Assembly: GCF_036226685.1 (NCBI RefSeq)
Contig: NZ_CP109009.1
Coordinates: 5,855,501 to 5,919,500 of the forward strand
DNA from: Streptomyces sp. NBC_00690
Lineage (GTDB): Bacteria > Actinomycetota > Actinomycetes > Streptomycetales > Streptomycetaceae
Direction of reading: 5' to 3'
DNA: 64,000 nt
Shown here piece by piece: positions 11,119 to 19,548 of the stretch; within the stretch, counting starts at the first letter, position 1; each line of letters opens with the position of its first letter. A program made the translations under genes and the position numbers. The notes below the pieces were generated by a model. It was not told the DNA's origin. It made no database searches and was given only the letters and a program-made list of their open reading frames with translations.

Positions 11119-11168
11119 GCCGGGTCGGTCCCGGGCGGGGCAGCTGCCCCGCCCGGGACCGACCCGGC
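11119..11168 (+). terminator. Perfect 50-nt palindrome immediately after lon
   Basis: Two 25-nt arms (11119-11143 and 11144-11168) are perfectly self-complementary without a loop. It begins at the base after the lon stop codon, so it would form a very stable hairpin at the end of the mRNA. No U-run follows. Confidence 0.8.
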
Positions 11169-11210
11169 CGCCTCCCTCGGGGGAGGAGACCACCCCCGAT
11201 AGAGAAGCCA

Positions 11211-11242
11211 GAAGGGGCCGCACTCTCCCCTGCGGCCCCTTC
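11211..11242. terminator. Second hairpin downstream of lon
   Basis: A perfect 12-bp stem (11211-11222 with 11231-11242) with an 8-nt loop. A smaller CCTCC/GGAGG hairpin sits at 11171-11186 between the two larger ones. It insulates lon from the next co-directional gene. Confidence 0.7.
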
Positions 11243-11396
11243 GCCCTGTGCCCCGCAGCCATGAGCGCGGAGTCGGCGCACAAAAGGCACCCGCTGGCAC
11301 CAACAGCACCCACCCCACCCAGGGGCATCAATGAGGGCGCGTCGTCGCACAGACCGGTAGGCGCGAGCAGCCCCCGGCAGCCCGCACAATGGGGCC

Positions 11397-12245
11397 ATGG
11401 AGTCCACTGAACCGCAGGTCGGCGCCCTCACCCTGCGGGCCGACTGCACCAACTGTTTCGGCCTGTGCTGTGTGGCCCTCCCCTTCGGACGTTCCACGGA
11501 CTTCGCCGTCGACAAACCGGCCGGCACCCCCTGCGCCCGGCTGAACGACGACTTCGGCTGCTCCATCCACACCCGACTGCGCACCAGCGGATTCACCGGA
11601 TGCACCGTCTACGACTGCTTCGGCGCCGGCCAGAAGGTCTCCCAGGTCACCTTCGGCGGTGAGGACTGGCGCCGAAAGCCCGGGGCGGCTCCCACCATGT
11701 TCGCGGCCTTCCCCGTCGTACGACAGCTTCATGAGCTGCTCTGGTACCTCGCCGAATCCCTCACCCTGGCCCCGGCCCGCGAGCTTCACGGCGCGCTGCG
11801 GGAACTGCTCGTTCAGACCGAGGACCTGACCCTGCTGTCCGCGGACGACCTCGCGGCCCTCGATGTTCCGGCTCATCGGCAGCGCGTCAACGTCCTGCTG
11901 CTGCGCACCAGCGAACTGGTGCGGGCCGGGGCCCGCCCGGCGGGCAAGGGGGGCAAGGGGCGCCGCCCGAAGGACCGACGCGGCGCAGACCTCATGGGCG
12001 CTCGACTGCGCGGGGCCGATCTGCGGGGCACCAGCCTGCGCGGCGCCTGTCTCATCGCCGCGGACCTGCGGGGCGCCGATCTGCGGCAGACCGACCTCAT
12101 CGGCGCGGACCTGCGCGACGCCGACCTTTCGGGCGCCGATCTGACGGGTGCGATCTTTCTGACCCAGCCGCAGGTCAACGCGGCACGCGGCGACGGCGCG
12201 ACCCGGCTGCCGACGGCGCTGGACCGCCCCGCGCACTGGTCCTGA
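11397..12245 (+). CDS. Cysteine-cluster (YkgJ-like) protein with a pentapeptide-repeat tail
   Basis: This 282-residue protein has two visible parts. The N-terminus carries the cluster CTNCFGLCC (residues 17-25) plus further Cys at about 42, 51, 64 and 70, as in the CxxCxxxCC zinc/iron-chelating family. The C-terminal part (about 195-256) is a run of pentapeptide repeats of the A(D/N)LxG type (GADLRGTSLRGACL ... ADLSGADLTG), which fold as a right-handed beta helix. A Lys/Gly/Arg-rich linker joins the two. Metal binding is inferred from the Cys spacing; the cellular role is unknown. It is a single gene whose end faces the GH25 gene. Confidence 0.85.
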   Translation: MESTEPQVGALTLRADCTNCFGLCCVALPFGRSTDFAVDKPAGTPCARLNDDFGCSIHTRLRTSGFTGCTVYDCFGAGQKVSQVTFGGEDWRRKPGAAPTMFAAFPVVRQLHELLWYLAESLTLAPARELHGALRELLVQTEDLTLLSADDLAALDVPAHRQRVNVLLLRTSELVRAGARPAGKGGKGRRPKDRRGADLMGARLRGADLRGTSLRGACLIAADLRGADLRQTDLIGADLRDADLSGADLTGAIFLTQPQVNAARGDGATRLPTALDRPAHWS

Positions 12246-12320
12246 CCACGGGCCAGGGCCATAAGGGAAGCGCGGGACGGTCTCAGAGCAGGCGACGCCT
12301 GGCCGCGCCGGGCTGTCGGT

Positions 12321-13187
12321 TCAGCCGTTGGCCAGGGCCACGACCCGATCGAGTGCTCCGTTGAACTTGTTGTGATCGCCGACGATCGGCCCGGACGAGG
12401 TGTACTGCCACATGGTCTGCACCGGCCAGCCGGCCGGCAGGGTGCCCGGCGCCGTGTTGTAGCGGGCGATCCACAGCGGATTGACCGCACCGAAGCCGGC
12501 GTGGTCCCCGGTGCACTGCGTCCACCAACTCGTCGCGGTGTAGATCACGGCGTCCCGACCGGTGCGCGCCTTGTACCGGGCGAGGAAGTCCTTGATCCAG
12601 GTGACCATCCCGGACTGGGTCTTGCCGTAACAGGCGTCCCCGTACGGGTTCCACTCGATGTCGAGCGCACCCGGCAGGGTCCGACCGTCCGCGGTCCACG
12701 CCCCGCCCCGGTCGACGAAGTAGTCCGCCTGGGTGGCACCGGTCGCCGTGTCGGGGGTGGCGAAGTGATAGGTGCCGCGGATCATTCCGACGTCGTAAGA
12801 GCCGTCGTACTGCTGACTGAAGTAGGGGTTCTTGTAGTAGGTGCCTTCTGTTGCCTTCACATAGGCCCACTTCACACCGCTGGTCCACAGCGCCGGCCAG
12901 TCGACGTTGCCCTGGTGGCTTGCGACGTCGACGCCTTCGGTCTGGGCGGCCTCCGGCTCGAAACTGCGCTGCTCGGGCGGCAGCCCCCCTTCGCCGTCAT
13001 GGGCGATGACGCCCATGCCCAGATGCGCCGACCCGCGGGGCGGGATGTCACCGGCCCCAGCGGCGGAGGGGAAGGTGAAGAAGAGGGAGAGGGCTACGAG
13101 GAACGCACCGGACGTCGCTATGAACGAGCGGTGCGGTCTCCCTGACGGGGGAAAAGTTCGCTTTCTTCCTGATCTGTCCACAGACAC
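12321..13187 (-). CDS. Secreted GH25 lysozyme (muramidase)
   Basis: A 288-residue precursor with a basic N-region and a hydrophobic signal core (about residues 22-45, ending near AGA). The mature part is a single GH25 catalytic domain from about 87 to 285. It has the family start EGVDVASHQG, with the catalytic-site Asp, the central GALDIEWNPYG acidic pair, and the ending VQTMWQYTSSG. It should cleave the beta-1,4 bond of peptidoglycan glycan strands outside the cell. There is no separate cell-wall-binding domain. The GTG at 13187 has a weak ribosome-binding site. Confidence 0.93.
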   Translation of the reverse strand: MSVDRSGRKRTFPPSGRPHRSFIATSGAFLVALSLFFTFPSAAGAGDIPPRGSAHLGMGVIAHDGEGGLPPEQRSFEPEAAQTEGVDVASHQGNVDWPALWTSGVKWAYVKATEGTYYKNPYFSQQYDGSYDVGMIRGTYHFATPDTATGATQADYFVDRGGAWTADGRTLPGALDIEWNPYGDACYGKTQSGMVTWIKDFLARYKARTGRDAVIYTATSWWTQCTGDHAGFGAVNPLWIARYNTAPGTLPAGWPVQTMWQYTSSGPIVGDHNKFNGALDRVVALANG

Positions 13188-13420
13188 AGCGTGCCTGCGG
13201 CGCGCTCAGCGGGAGCGATCGGCGGTGATGTCCGGACATGCCTGGATGGAGCAATATGGTGTGGACACGCCATCTCTCGTGCACTGCGCGGAAGGCGGAG
13301 CGAAGGAAGGCGCGTGCGGGGGCTTGGCGGGCCGTGTCTGCGAAATACTGACCGGGCTGCGGAGACGACCACCGCCGGCGAGAACTTTCCTGAATGGAAA
13401 AGCGTACGAGGGGTGTTGAC

Positions 13421-13903
13421 GTGCAGAGAAGTGGTACGGGGAGCGGAGCTGAGCCCCAGGGCGCAACGGAAGTGGATCGCGCATTCCTCGCCCTGGAAAA
13501 GGAATTGGCCGTCCTTCTGCGCCGCGCCCGCGCCTCCTCGGGTGAGATGGCCCGCGCGGTCCATCCCGGACTGGAGCCCGCCGCCTACGGGTTGCTCGTG
13601 CAGTTGGAGGCGACGGGGGTCCAGCGGGGCACGGACCTCGCGGTGTACTTCGGCGTCGGCAAGGCCACGATGAGCCGTCAGCTGCGTGCGCTCGAAGAAG
13701 TGGGACTGGTGTCGAGGGAGCCCGATCCCGCCGACGGCCGAGCGTCACTCGTACGGCTCACGGAAGAAGGTCTGGAGCGGTTCCGCCGAGTGAGGGACGC
13801 CCGGCGGGCGACCTACGTACGCAGGTTGGCAGCCTGGGACGGCACGGAGATCGCGGAACTGGCGAGGCTGCTGCACCAACTGAACGTCAGTGCGGAGTCC
13901 TGA
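13421..13903 (+). CDS. MarR-family transcriptional regulator
   Basis: The 160-residue protein has the MarR winged-helix core: LEPAAYGLLVQLEA, then the recognition helix in GKATMSRQLRALEEVGLV, and the wing SREPDPADGRASLVRLTEEG. It is expected to act as a dimeric ligand-responsive repressor. The GTG at 13421 is chosen over the ATG at 13394 because GAGGGG lies 7 nt upstream. It is divergent from the GH25 gene, and the 233-bp shared upstream region is a possible operator site; no perfect palindrome was noticed there. Confidence 0.92.
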   Translation: MQRSGTGSGAEPQGATEVDRAFLALEKELAVLLRRARASSGEMARAVHPGLEPAAYGLLVQLEATGVQRGTDLAVYFGVGKATMSRQLRALEEVGLVSREPDPADGRASLVRLTEEGLERFRRVRDARRATYVRRLAAWDGTEIAELARLLHQLNVSAES

Positions 13904-14001
13904 CCCCAAGCGCTCGCGAACGCTTCGACTAGGCGCCGCGCAACGGGAGCATCGGCACGCCGCTCCCTCCCGGTCCGCCGGGTACGGAAGGCGGGCCCGC
14001 C

Positions 14002-14032
14002 GTAGGGCTGCACAGGCGAGGGGTAGCCCTAC
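14002..14032. terminator. Bidirectional terminator between marR and the PP2C-like gene
   Basis: A perfect 8-bp stem (14002-14009 with 14025-14032) and a 15-nt loop. It overlaps the stop codon of the PP2C-like gene and separates two convergent genes. Confidence 0.55.
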
Positions 14033-14817
14033 AGCTCCGCGAACACCACCGCCGCGTCGTCGTGCAGCTTCCAGCGGATGACCCGTCCGCTCTCCCCGAC
14101 CTCGGTCTCCACCGCCCGCACCCGGTCGATCAGTCCCTGTGCGCCCTCCTCGCGCAGCACCCCCAGGCAGCCGGTCCAGTCGCCCTGGTCGAACATCTCC
14201 ACCCAGCGCGAGGCCCCGTCCGTCAGAGCGGCCAGCGCCCTGACCCGGCTCATCGGCGTGCTGCCCGTCACCGCTCGGGTCGCGACCTCCGGATCGGCGG
14301 CGGCGGTGAAGAACCCGCCCTCCGCGTTGCGCAGCCGATCGGCCGACGCATGGGTCCGCAGGGACTCCGGCGGCAGTCGGTCGATGCGATCGTCGAGGAC
14401 CGCCCGCACCTCTCCCTCGGGGGACTCCAGGAGCAGGACCGAGTCCGAGAGGACGAGATGCTCCACCTCTCCCGATGGGCCGCCCCAGCGGGCCATGACG
14501 ACGGTTGCCTGAGGTGTTCTCACGTGAGAAAGGTCACAGCCGATCCGATGAACATCGGCGGTGCGTCGAATTGCCGAGGCGAGAATCGCGGTCAGGGGAT
14601 CATCCGGCAGAGAAACGGACAGTTCGAGCAGGGCCCCGCCCAGTCGAGCGGTAAACCAGGGGACTCCATGCTCACAGCCGTAGTCGCCGTCCGGAGGGGT
14701 CACTCCATCGAGGGCGACCAGTGCTCCACCCTGGCCCGACGCGGGCAGGGCCACGGCCGCCCAGTCCTCGTTGGGGCGTTCGGGCGAGCCGGGCGAAGTG
14801 GCGAGTTCGATGCGCAT
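14029..14817 (-). CDS. PP2C-like protein phosphatase-fold protein
   Basis: A 262-residue protein with a divergent PP2C layout. It has an N-terminal ERPNEDW (the RxxNED metal-site motif), then ALVALDGV (the DGxxG-like motif 2, with the second Gly changed), a central SDSVLLLE strand resembling the GDS motif, and ALTDGASR near the C-terminus. These are Streptomyces proteins often left as hypothetical or called integrase. Phosphatase activity is plausible but not certain. The ATG at 14817 (MRIELATS) is chosen; an in-frame TTG or GTG further upstream would only add a basic stretch. It is divergent from the conservon. Confidence 0.7.
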   Translation of the reverse strand: MRIELATSPGSPERPNEDWAAVALPASGQGGALVALDGVTPPDGDYGCEHGVPWFTARLGGALLELSVSLPDDPLTAILASAIRRTADVHRIGCDLSHVRTPQATVVMARWGGPSGEVEHLVLSDSVLLLESPEGEVRAVLDDRIDRLPPESLRTHASADRLRNAEGGFFTAAADPEVATRAVTGSTPMSRVRALAALTDGASRWVEMFDQGDWTGCLGVLREEGAQGLIDRVRAVETEVGESGRVIRWKLHDDAAVVFAEL

Positions 14818-15190
14818 GACACTCAGTCTGCATGAGTCGTTCACGTTGCCTGCACAATCGCGCAAACGATCCGTACGTCCAGGTCAGGGGGTGTTCACCG
14901 GTCCTGAACGGTCAAGGGGCGAAGCTGCGGGCGCGCATCCTGTCAAAGCCCGGCCGGAAGATCCAGTCAGTGTCCATTCCTGACGCCCGGTCGCAACCGA
15001 GAGGAGTTGTTCGCCAACTCCCTGGTGTTGTTCACTCGTTCAGGTGGCGGAGCGGCCGATGTGCACCTCCCTCCCAAAAGCACTGGAATGGTCTTAAGTC
15101 ATACCAGGGGTGGGATCAGGTGGATGACCGGTCGTCACCTCTGCTTCACGGTTCAAAGGGCGGACGAGTCAAGCAGGATTGCGAGCACCG
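14818..15190. promoter_or_regulatory. Divergent control region of the PP2C-like gene and the conservon
   Basis: This 373-bp region contains no supported gene. Visible elements are an inverted repeat GTTCA-N7-TGAAC at 14893-14909 and two direct copies of GTTGTTC at 15006-15012 and 15027-15033, 21 bp apart or about two helical turns. These are candidate operator sites; no known regulator consensus was matched. Confidence 0.4.
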
Positions 15191-17965
15191 GTGCAGAAGA
15201 AGCGGCCTCAGGCCCCCCTGGTTCCTGAGACGTTCCAGGCACAGCCCGTCCCGCCGGCCCCCGCCGCGTACGGCCGGGTCAAGCGCGTGCGCAGCAGGCT
15301 GGTCGCGGGCGTGGCGGTGGTCAGCCTCGTCGTCGTCGGCGCGGGACTGCCCGGAATCTTCGCGATCTCGGCGGAACTGACCGAGTCCCAGCGGCTGGTC
15401 ACCCTCGCCGAGTTGAACCGACAGGCCGTCACCCTCGCCCACTCGCTCGCCGATGAGCGCGATGAGGTCACCGCGTACATCGCCGCGGGCCGCGAGGAGC
15501 AGGAGGCCGATGCCGGGGACAAGGACCGGCGTGAGGTCACCGCCAACCGCAGTGCCCGGGTGGACCGTCAGATAGACGAGATCACGGCGGCCATCTCCGA
15601 CGAGCGCGCCGGACTCCGTCGGGAACTGGCCGCGGTGCCGTCCGTGCGCCGTGACGCGATGACCGGCAAGGGCACGGCGATGGAGGCCCACCGCGCCTAC
15701 ACCACCGTCATCACCGGATTGCACGCCCTCGCCGTCGAACTCGCCGACGAGACACCCTCCCGCGCTCCGGGCGCCACGGCGGCCACCCGCGCACCCGCCG
15801 CCCTCGGCCTCGCCGCCGAACAGGCGTCCGCCACCCGGGGGCTGCTGTTGGCCGCCCTCTCGGTGCCCGCGGGAGAGGTCGAGCAGGGGTTCGACGAGAT
15901 CACCGGACTCCCCGTCGAGAGGGAGACCGAGGAGTCGAAGGCCGCCGCCGAGGTCCGCAACGCGCTGAGCGCCGGTGCCCAGCAGTCCCGGGTACGCGAA
16001 CTCGCGGCGCTCGCCGACTTCGACCAGGCCGCGGGCAAAGACGCCCGTGAGTCGCTGGCCGCCACGGTCACCGGCGCCGAGGTGAAGACCGCAGAGAACT
16101 ACCTCACCAAACTCACCGACCAGCCCCAACTGTCCGAAGGCGATCGCAAGTCCAATCGCGAGAAGTTGGAGTCCTCCCTCACCGCTCGCATCGAGTTGAT
16201 GCGCGGCATCGAATCGTCCCTCGCGTCCGACCGGATCATCGGCTTCGAGCAGCTTCGTGACGACGATGTCACCGCCCTGGAGATCCGTATCGCGCTCCTC
16301 GGCGGCACCTTGTTGCTGACCATCGGCGCCCTGGCCGCCATCGCCCGCACCCTGACCCGGCCCCTCGCCGTGCTGCGCATCGGTGCGGCCCGTCTCGCGG
16401 CGTCCCCGGAGCTGGAGGAGCCGGTCCGCTTCACCGGCCGCAACGATGAGTTCGCCCAGGTCGTGCGCTCCCTCAACGCCCTGCACGGCAAGGTCGTCGA
16501 GCTCGGCGCCCGCGCCGAGCAGTTGGAGGACGAGCGGGGCGAGCTCGCCGGTTCACGGGACCTGGCGGCTGCCCAGCTCGCCGCCGCCCGTGCCGAGATG
16601 CGCCACAACACCGCCGAGCTCACGGCCGAGCTCGAACGGCTGCGGCACACCGTCGACCACACCTTTGTCAATCTCTCCCTGCGCACCCTCGGGCTCGTGG
16701 AACGCCAGTTGGGGGTGATCGAGAAGCTGGAGGAGCGTGAGCAGGACCCCGAGCGGCTCGCCACCCTCTTCAAGCTCGACCACATGGCCACGGTCATGCG
16801 CCGCCACAGCGAGAACCTCCTCGTCCTCGCGGGCGCCGAGCACGGCCACACCCACTCCGGCCCGGTGCCCCTCGTCGATGTGCTGCGCGCCGCCGTCAGC
16901 GAGATCGAGCGGTACGAGCGGGTGGTCATCCAGTCCCTGCCGCCGCACGCCCAGGTTGCGGGATTCGCCGCGGACGACCTCAGCCACCTGGTGGCCGAGC
17001 TGCTGGAGAACGCCACCTCGTTCTCGCCCCCGGACGCCCAGGTCGAGCTCTCCGGCTGGCTGTTGGAGAGCGGCGAGATCATGCTCTCGGTGCAGGACAG
17101 CGGCATCGGGATGACCGCGGGACGGCTCGCGGAGCTCAACGCCCGGCTGGCGGACCCCGAGTCGTACGAGGCGGCCCCGCCGGCAGCCTCCGGCCGGGAC
17201 GCCGAGGGCCTCGGGCTGCGGGTCGCGGCGCTGTTGGCCACCCGGCACGGCGTGCGTGTTCAACTGCGCGAGCAGGCACAGGGCGGGGTCACCGCTGTGG
17301 TGGTCCTCCCGCAGGGCCTGCTGCCCAGGGAGACGCACGCCGAGCACCGCCCCGGCTCCGACACCACAGCGGTGCACCTGCCCGGGTCGGTCGCCGAGGC
17401 CAACTCCAACGCTCTGCCGAGCACTCCGCGTCAGCCGCTGCCCGGACCGGTCCCCGGTCCGTTCGTCGACCCCCTGGTCGAAGCGGCCGAAGCGGCTGTG
17501 CGTGCTGCCGAGCCCGAGGTGCACGAGAGGGCCGCGGACAGCGCACCGGAGACCCAGGCGCCCGATGAACCCACCTTCGAGATGCGGCTCCCGGAGCCGG
17601 AGCAGTATCCGGTCATGCCCGGCCAGGCGGCGCCCGTCCGGCCGGTCGAGCCGGTAGCGTCAGACCCCGCGCCGGCCGGGGACCCCACGCCGGCCGAGGC
17701 GCCCGGGCCGCTGGCCGGTCCCGCGCCCGTCTGGGACAAGGTCACCGACAAGGGCCTGCCCAAGCGCACACCCAAGGTCGTCAAGCCCGCCGCCGCACCG
17801 GGCGAGCGGACCGGCAGCGTTGACGCCGAGGCCCTGCGACGCAGGCTCGGCGGATTCCAGCGCGCTGCCGACGAGGGTCGTCGCGAAGCCGAAGCGGAGT
17901 TGGCCCAGGGCGCACGCACGGCGACAGAAGAAGCGGGGGACACAGTCGAGGAGGCACGCAGTTGA
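15191..17965 (+). CDS. cvnA: Conservon sensor kinase-like ATPase (CvnA)
   Basis: A membrane protein of 924 residues. TM1 (about 33-55) and TM2 (about 370-390) flank a long, Ala/Glu-rich helical extracytoplasmic domain of the nitrate-sensor (NIT) type. They are followed by HAMP, a coiled coil, and a HATPase domain (LVAELLENATSFSPP, VQDSGIGM, GLGLRVAALLA). A Pro/Ala-rich tail covers the last 200 residues. The H-box is atypical, as in other conservon kinases, where the assembly is thought to act like a G-protein-coupled receptor module. The GTG at 15191 has AGGA 12 nt upstream, while the TTG at 15179 touches that AGGA and is less likely. It is the first gene of a four-gene overlapping operon. 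Confidence 0.9.
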   Translation: MQKKRPQAPLVPETFQAQPVPPAPAAYGRVKRVRSRLVAGVAVVSLVVVGAGLPGIFAISAELTESQRLVTLAELNRQAVTLAHSLADERDEVTAYIAAGREEQEADAGDKDRREVTANRSARVDRQIDEITAAISDERAGLRRELAAVPSVRRDAMTGKGTAMEAHRAYTTVITGLHALAVELADETPSRAPGATAATRAPAALGLAAEQASATRGLLLAALSVPAGEVEQGFDEITGLPVERETEESKAAAEVRNALSAGAQQSRVRELAALADFDQAAGKDARESLAATVTGAEVKTAENYLTKLTDQPQLSEGDRKSNREKLESSLTARIELMRGIESSLASDRIIGFEQLRDDDVTALEIRIALLGGTLLLTIGALAAIARTLTRPLAVLRIGAARLAASPELEEPVRFTGRNDEFAQVVRSLNALHGKVVELGARAEQLEDERGELAGSRDLAAAQLAAARAEMRHNTAELTAELERLRHTVDHTFVNLSLRTLGLVERQLGVIEKLEEREQDPERLATLFKLDHMATVMRRHSENLLVLAGAEHGHTHSGPVPLVDVLRAAVSEIERYERVVIQSLPPHAQVAGFAADDLSHLVAELLENATSFSPPDAQVELSGWLLESGEIMLSVQDSGIGMTAGRLAELNARLADPESYEAAPPAASGRDAEGLGLRVAALLATRHGVRVQLREQAQGGVTAVVVLPQGLLPRETHAEHRPGSDTTAVHLPGSVAEANSNALPSTPRQPLPGPVPGPFVDPLVEAAEAAVRAAEPEVHERAADSAPETQAPDEPTFEMRLPEPEQYPVMPGQAAPVRPVEPVASDPAPAGDPTPAEAPGPLAGPAPVWDKVTDKGLPKRTPKVVKPAAAPGERTGSVDAEALRRRLGGFQRAADEGRREAEAELAQGARTATEEAGDTVEEARS

Positions 17966-18444
17966 CTGCGACCAGCACGTTCGGCCTGAGTAGTGAGGCC
18001 CGCAATCTGCACTGGTTGCTGAGCAATCTGGTGGAGGAGGTGCCAGGTCTACGCTCGGTGGCCGTCGTATCGTCCGACGGGCTCTTGTTGCTCTCGTCCG
18101 ACCCGGCCCAGAACGCCGTTCCCCTCGGGTCGGTCCACCAGGAGGGTCCCAAGGGCTCCAGCGCCGACCTCGCCACCATCGTCTCCGGGATCGGCAGCCT
18201 GACCATCGGCGCCGCCCGGTTGATGGAGGGCGGCGGGGTCAAACAGACGATGGTCGCGATGGAGGGCGCCTGCGTGTTCATCATGTCGATCAGCGACGGT
18301 TCGCTCCTCGGCGTCAGCGCCGACGCCGACTGCGACATGTCCGTCGTCGCCTACCACATGGGTCTCTTCGTGGGCCGCGCCGGCCATGTGCTCACCCCCG
18401 AACTCCGCAGTGAACTGCGCCAGTCCCTGGAGGGGGCTCGATGA
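17962..18444 (+). CDS. cvnB: Roadblock/LC7 domain protein (CvnB)
   Basis: A 160-residue protein covering one roadblock/LC7 domain (LHWLLSNLVEEVPGLRSVAVVSSDGLLLL ... MSVVAYHMGLFVGRAGHVL), related to MglB-type regulators of small GTPases. It starts with a TTG that overlaps the stop of cvnA (TTGA), with GAGGAGG 7 nt upstream. It is expected to bind the conservon GTPase and sensor. A similar cvn order is found repeatedly in Streptomyces genomes. Confidence 0.95.
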   Translation: MTATSTFGLSSEARNLHWLLSNLVEEVPGLRSVAVVSSDGLLLLSSDPAQNAVPLGSVHQEGPKGSSADLATIVSGIGSLTIGAARLMEGGGVKQTMVAMEGACVFIMSISDGSLLGVSADADCDMSVVAYHMGLFVGRAGHVLTPELRSELRQSLEGAR

Positions 18445-18857
18445 CCGCCAACGGGTCGCACGCCATCGGTCCCTCGGGGCTGCCGGTCCGCGGTGAGAAC
18501 CGCCGCCCCGCCCGGGTACGGCCCTACTCGCTGACCGGTGGCCGTACGCGATTCGGCCATGTGTTGCTCGTGGAGACCTTCGTGGCGGCCATCGAGGCCC
18601 CACCGGAGCGCCCCGAGCTCCTCCAGGGCAACCCCAGGGTCATGCCCGAACTCCAGGCGATCGTCGAGCTGTGCCGCCGGATGCGTACCGTCGCGGAGAT
18701 CTCGGCGCTCCTCAAGATGCCGCTCGGGGTCGTCAGGGTGCTGTTGAGCGACCTGGCGGACCAGGGAAAGATTCGTGTATATGGCACCGGACAAGGTTCG
18801 GGACGCCCGGAACGCGCACTGCTGGAAAGGGTGCTGAGTGGACTCCGCCGCCTCTGA
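18441..18857 (+). CDS. cvnC: DUF742 protein (CvnC)
   Basis: A 138-residue DUF742 protein. The signature RPARVRPYSLTGGRT is near the N-terminus, and a predicted winged-helix segment (LCRRMRTVAEISALLKMPLGVVRVLLSDLADQGKIRVY) is near the C-terminus. Its start overlaps the cvnB stop (ATGA), and its end overlaps the next gene by 20 nt. The biochemical role is not established; it is an obligate part of conservons. Confidence 0.95.
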   Translation: MTANGSHAIGPSGLPVRGENRRPARVRPYSLTGGRTRFGHVLLVETFVAAIEAPPERPELLQGNPRVMPELQAIVELCRRMRTVAEISALLKMPLGVVRVLLSDLADQGKIRVYGTGQGSGRPERALLERVLSGLRRL

Positions 18858-19509
18858 GACTCTGCCTGTCCACAATCCCCCCGAGCAGCCGCAGCACGGT
18901 CCCCCGAGCGCCCGCACGGCCGCCGACGAGGGTCTGCGGGACTGGCAACTGGACCATGCCCGCGCGCCCACCGCCGCCAAGATCGTGGTGGCGGGCGGTT
19001 TCGGCGTCGGCAAGACCACTTTCGTGGGTTCGGTCTCCGAGATCACCCCGCTCCAGACCGAAGCGCTGATGACGCAGGCGAGCGAGGAGACAGACGACCT
19101 CACGGCGACGCCGGAGAAGCTCACCACCACGGTCGCCATGGACTTCGGCCGGATCACGCTTGACGAGGACCTGGTCCTCTATGTCTTCGGGACCCCGGGA
19201 CAGCAGCGGTTCTGGTTTATGTGGGACGACCTGGCGCGAGGCGCGGTCGGCGCGGTGGTGCTGGCTGACACCCGTCGGCTGTCGGACTGTTTCCCGGCCC
19301 TGGACTACTTCGAAAGCAGCGGACTGCCCTACGTCGTTGCCGTGAACCACTTTGACGGCTCGGAAATGTTTGAAGTTGAGGACGTGCGGGATGCCTTGAC
19401 CATACCGGTACATGTACCGATTGTGATCATGGACGCGCGCAGGCGAACCACGGTGATCGAGGCACTCCTCGCCCTGGTGGCTCACGCGCTCGCAGCCACT
19501 CCTGAATAG
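18838..19509 (+). CDS. cvnD: Conservon small GTPase / ATP-GTP-binding protein (CvnD)
   Basis: A 223-residue Ras-like GTPase of the MglA-related CvnD family. The P-loop GGFGVGKTTFVG is near residue 61, the switch II equivalent is VFGTPGQQRFWFMW, and the base-specificity motif is AVNHFDGS, which replaces canonical NKxD. The GTG start at 18838 lies inside cvnC, so translation is coupled. It is the nucleotide-dependent output component of the conservon; here the operon continues toward an oxygenase gene 39 bp downstream. Confidence 0.95.
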   Translation: MDSAASETLPVHNPPEQPQHGPPSARTAADEGLRDWQLDHARAPTAAKIVVAGGFGVGKTTFVGSVSEITPLQTEALMTQASEETDDLTATPEKLTTTVAMDFGRITLDEDLVLYVFGTPGQQRFWFMWDDLARGAVGAVVLADTRRLSDCFPALDYFESSGLPYVVAVNHFDGSEMFEVEDVRDALTIPVHVPIVIMDARRRTTVIEALLALVAHALAATPE

Positions 19510-19548
19510 TCCTTAGCTCGCTCTGCCCAGACGAAAGAGATCCCCCGG

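Noticed and set aside
9223..11331. 702-codon frame antisense to lon
   Set aside because: Shadow of lon third-position bias; repetitive Leu/Gly/Val composition without domains.
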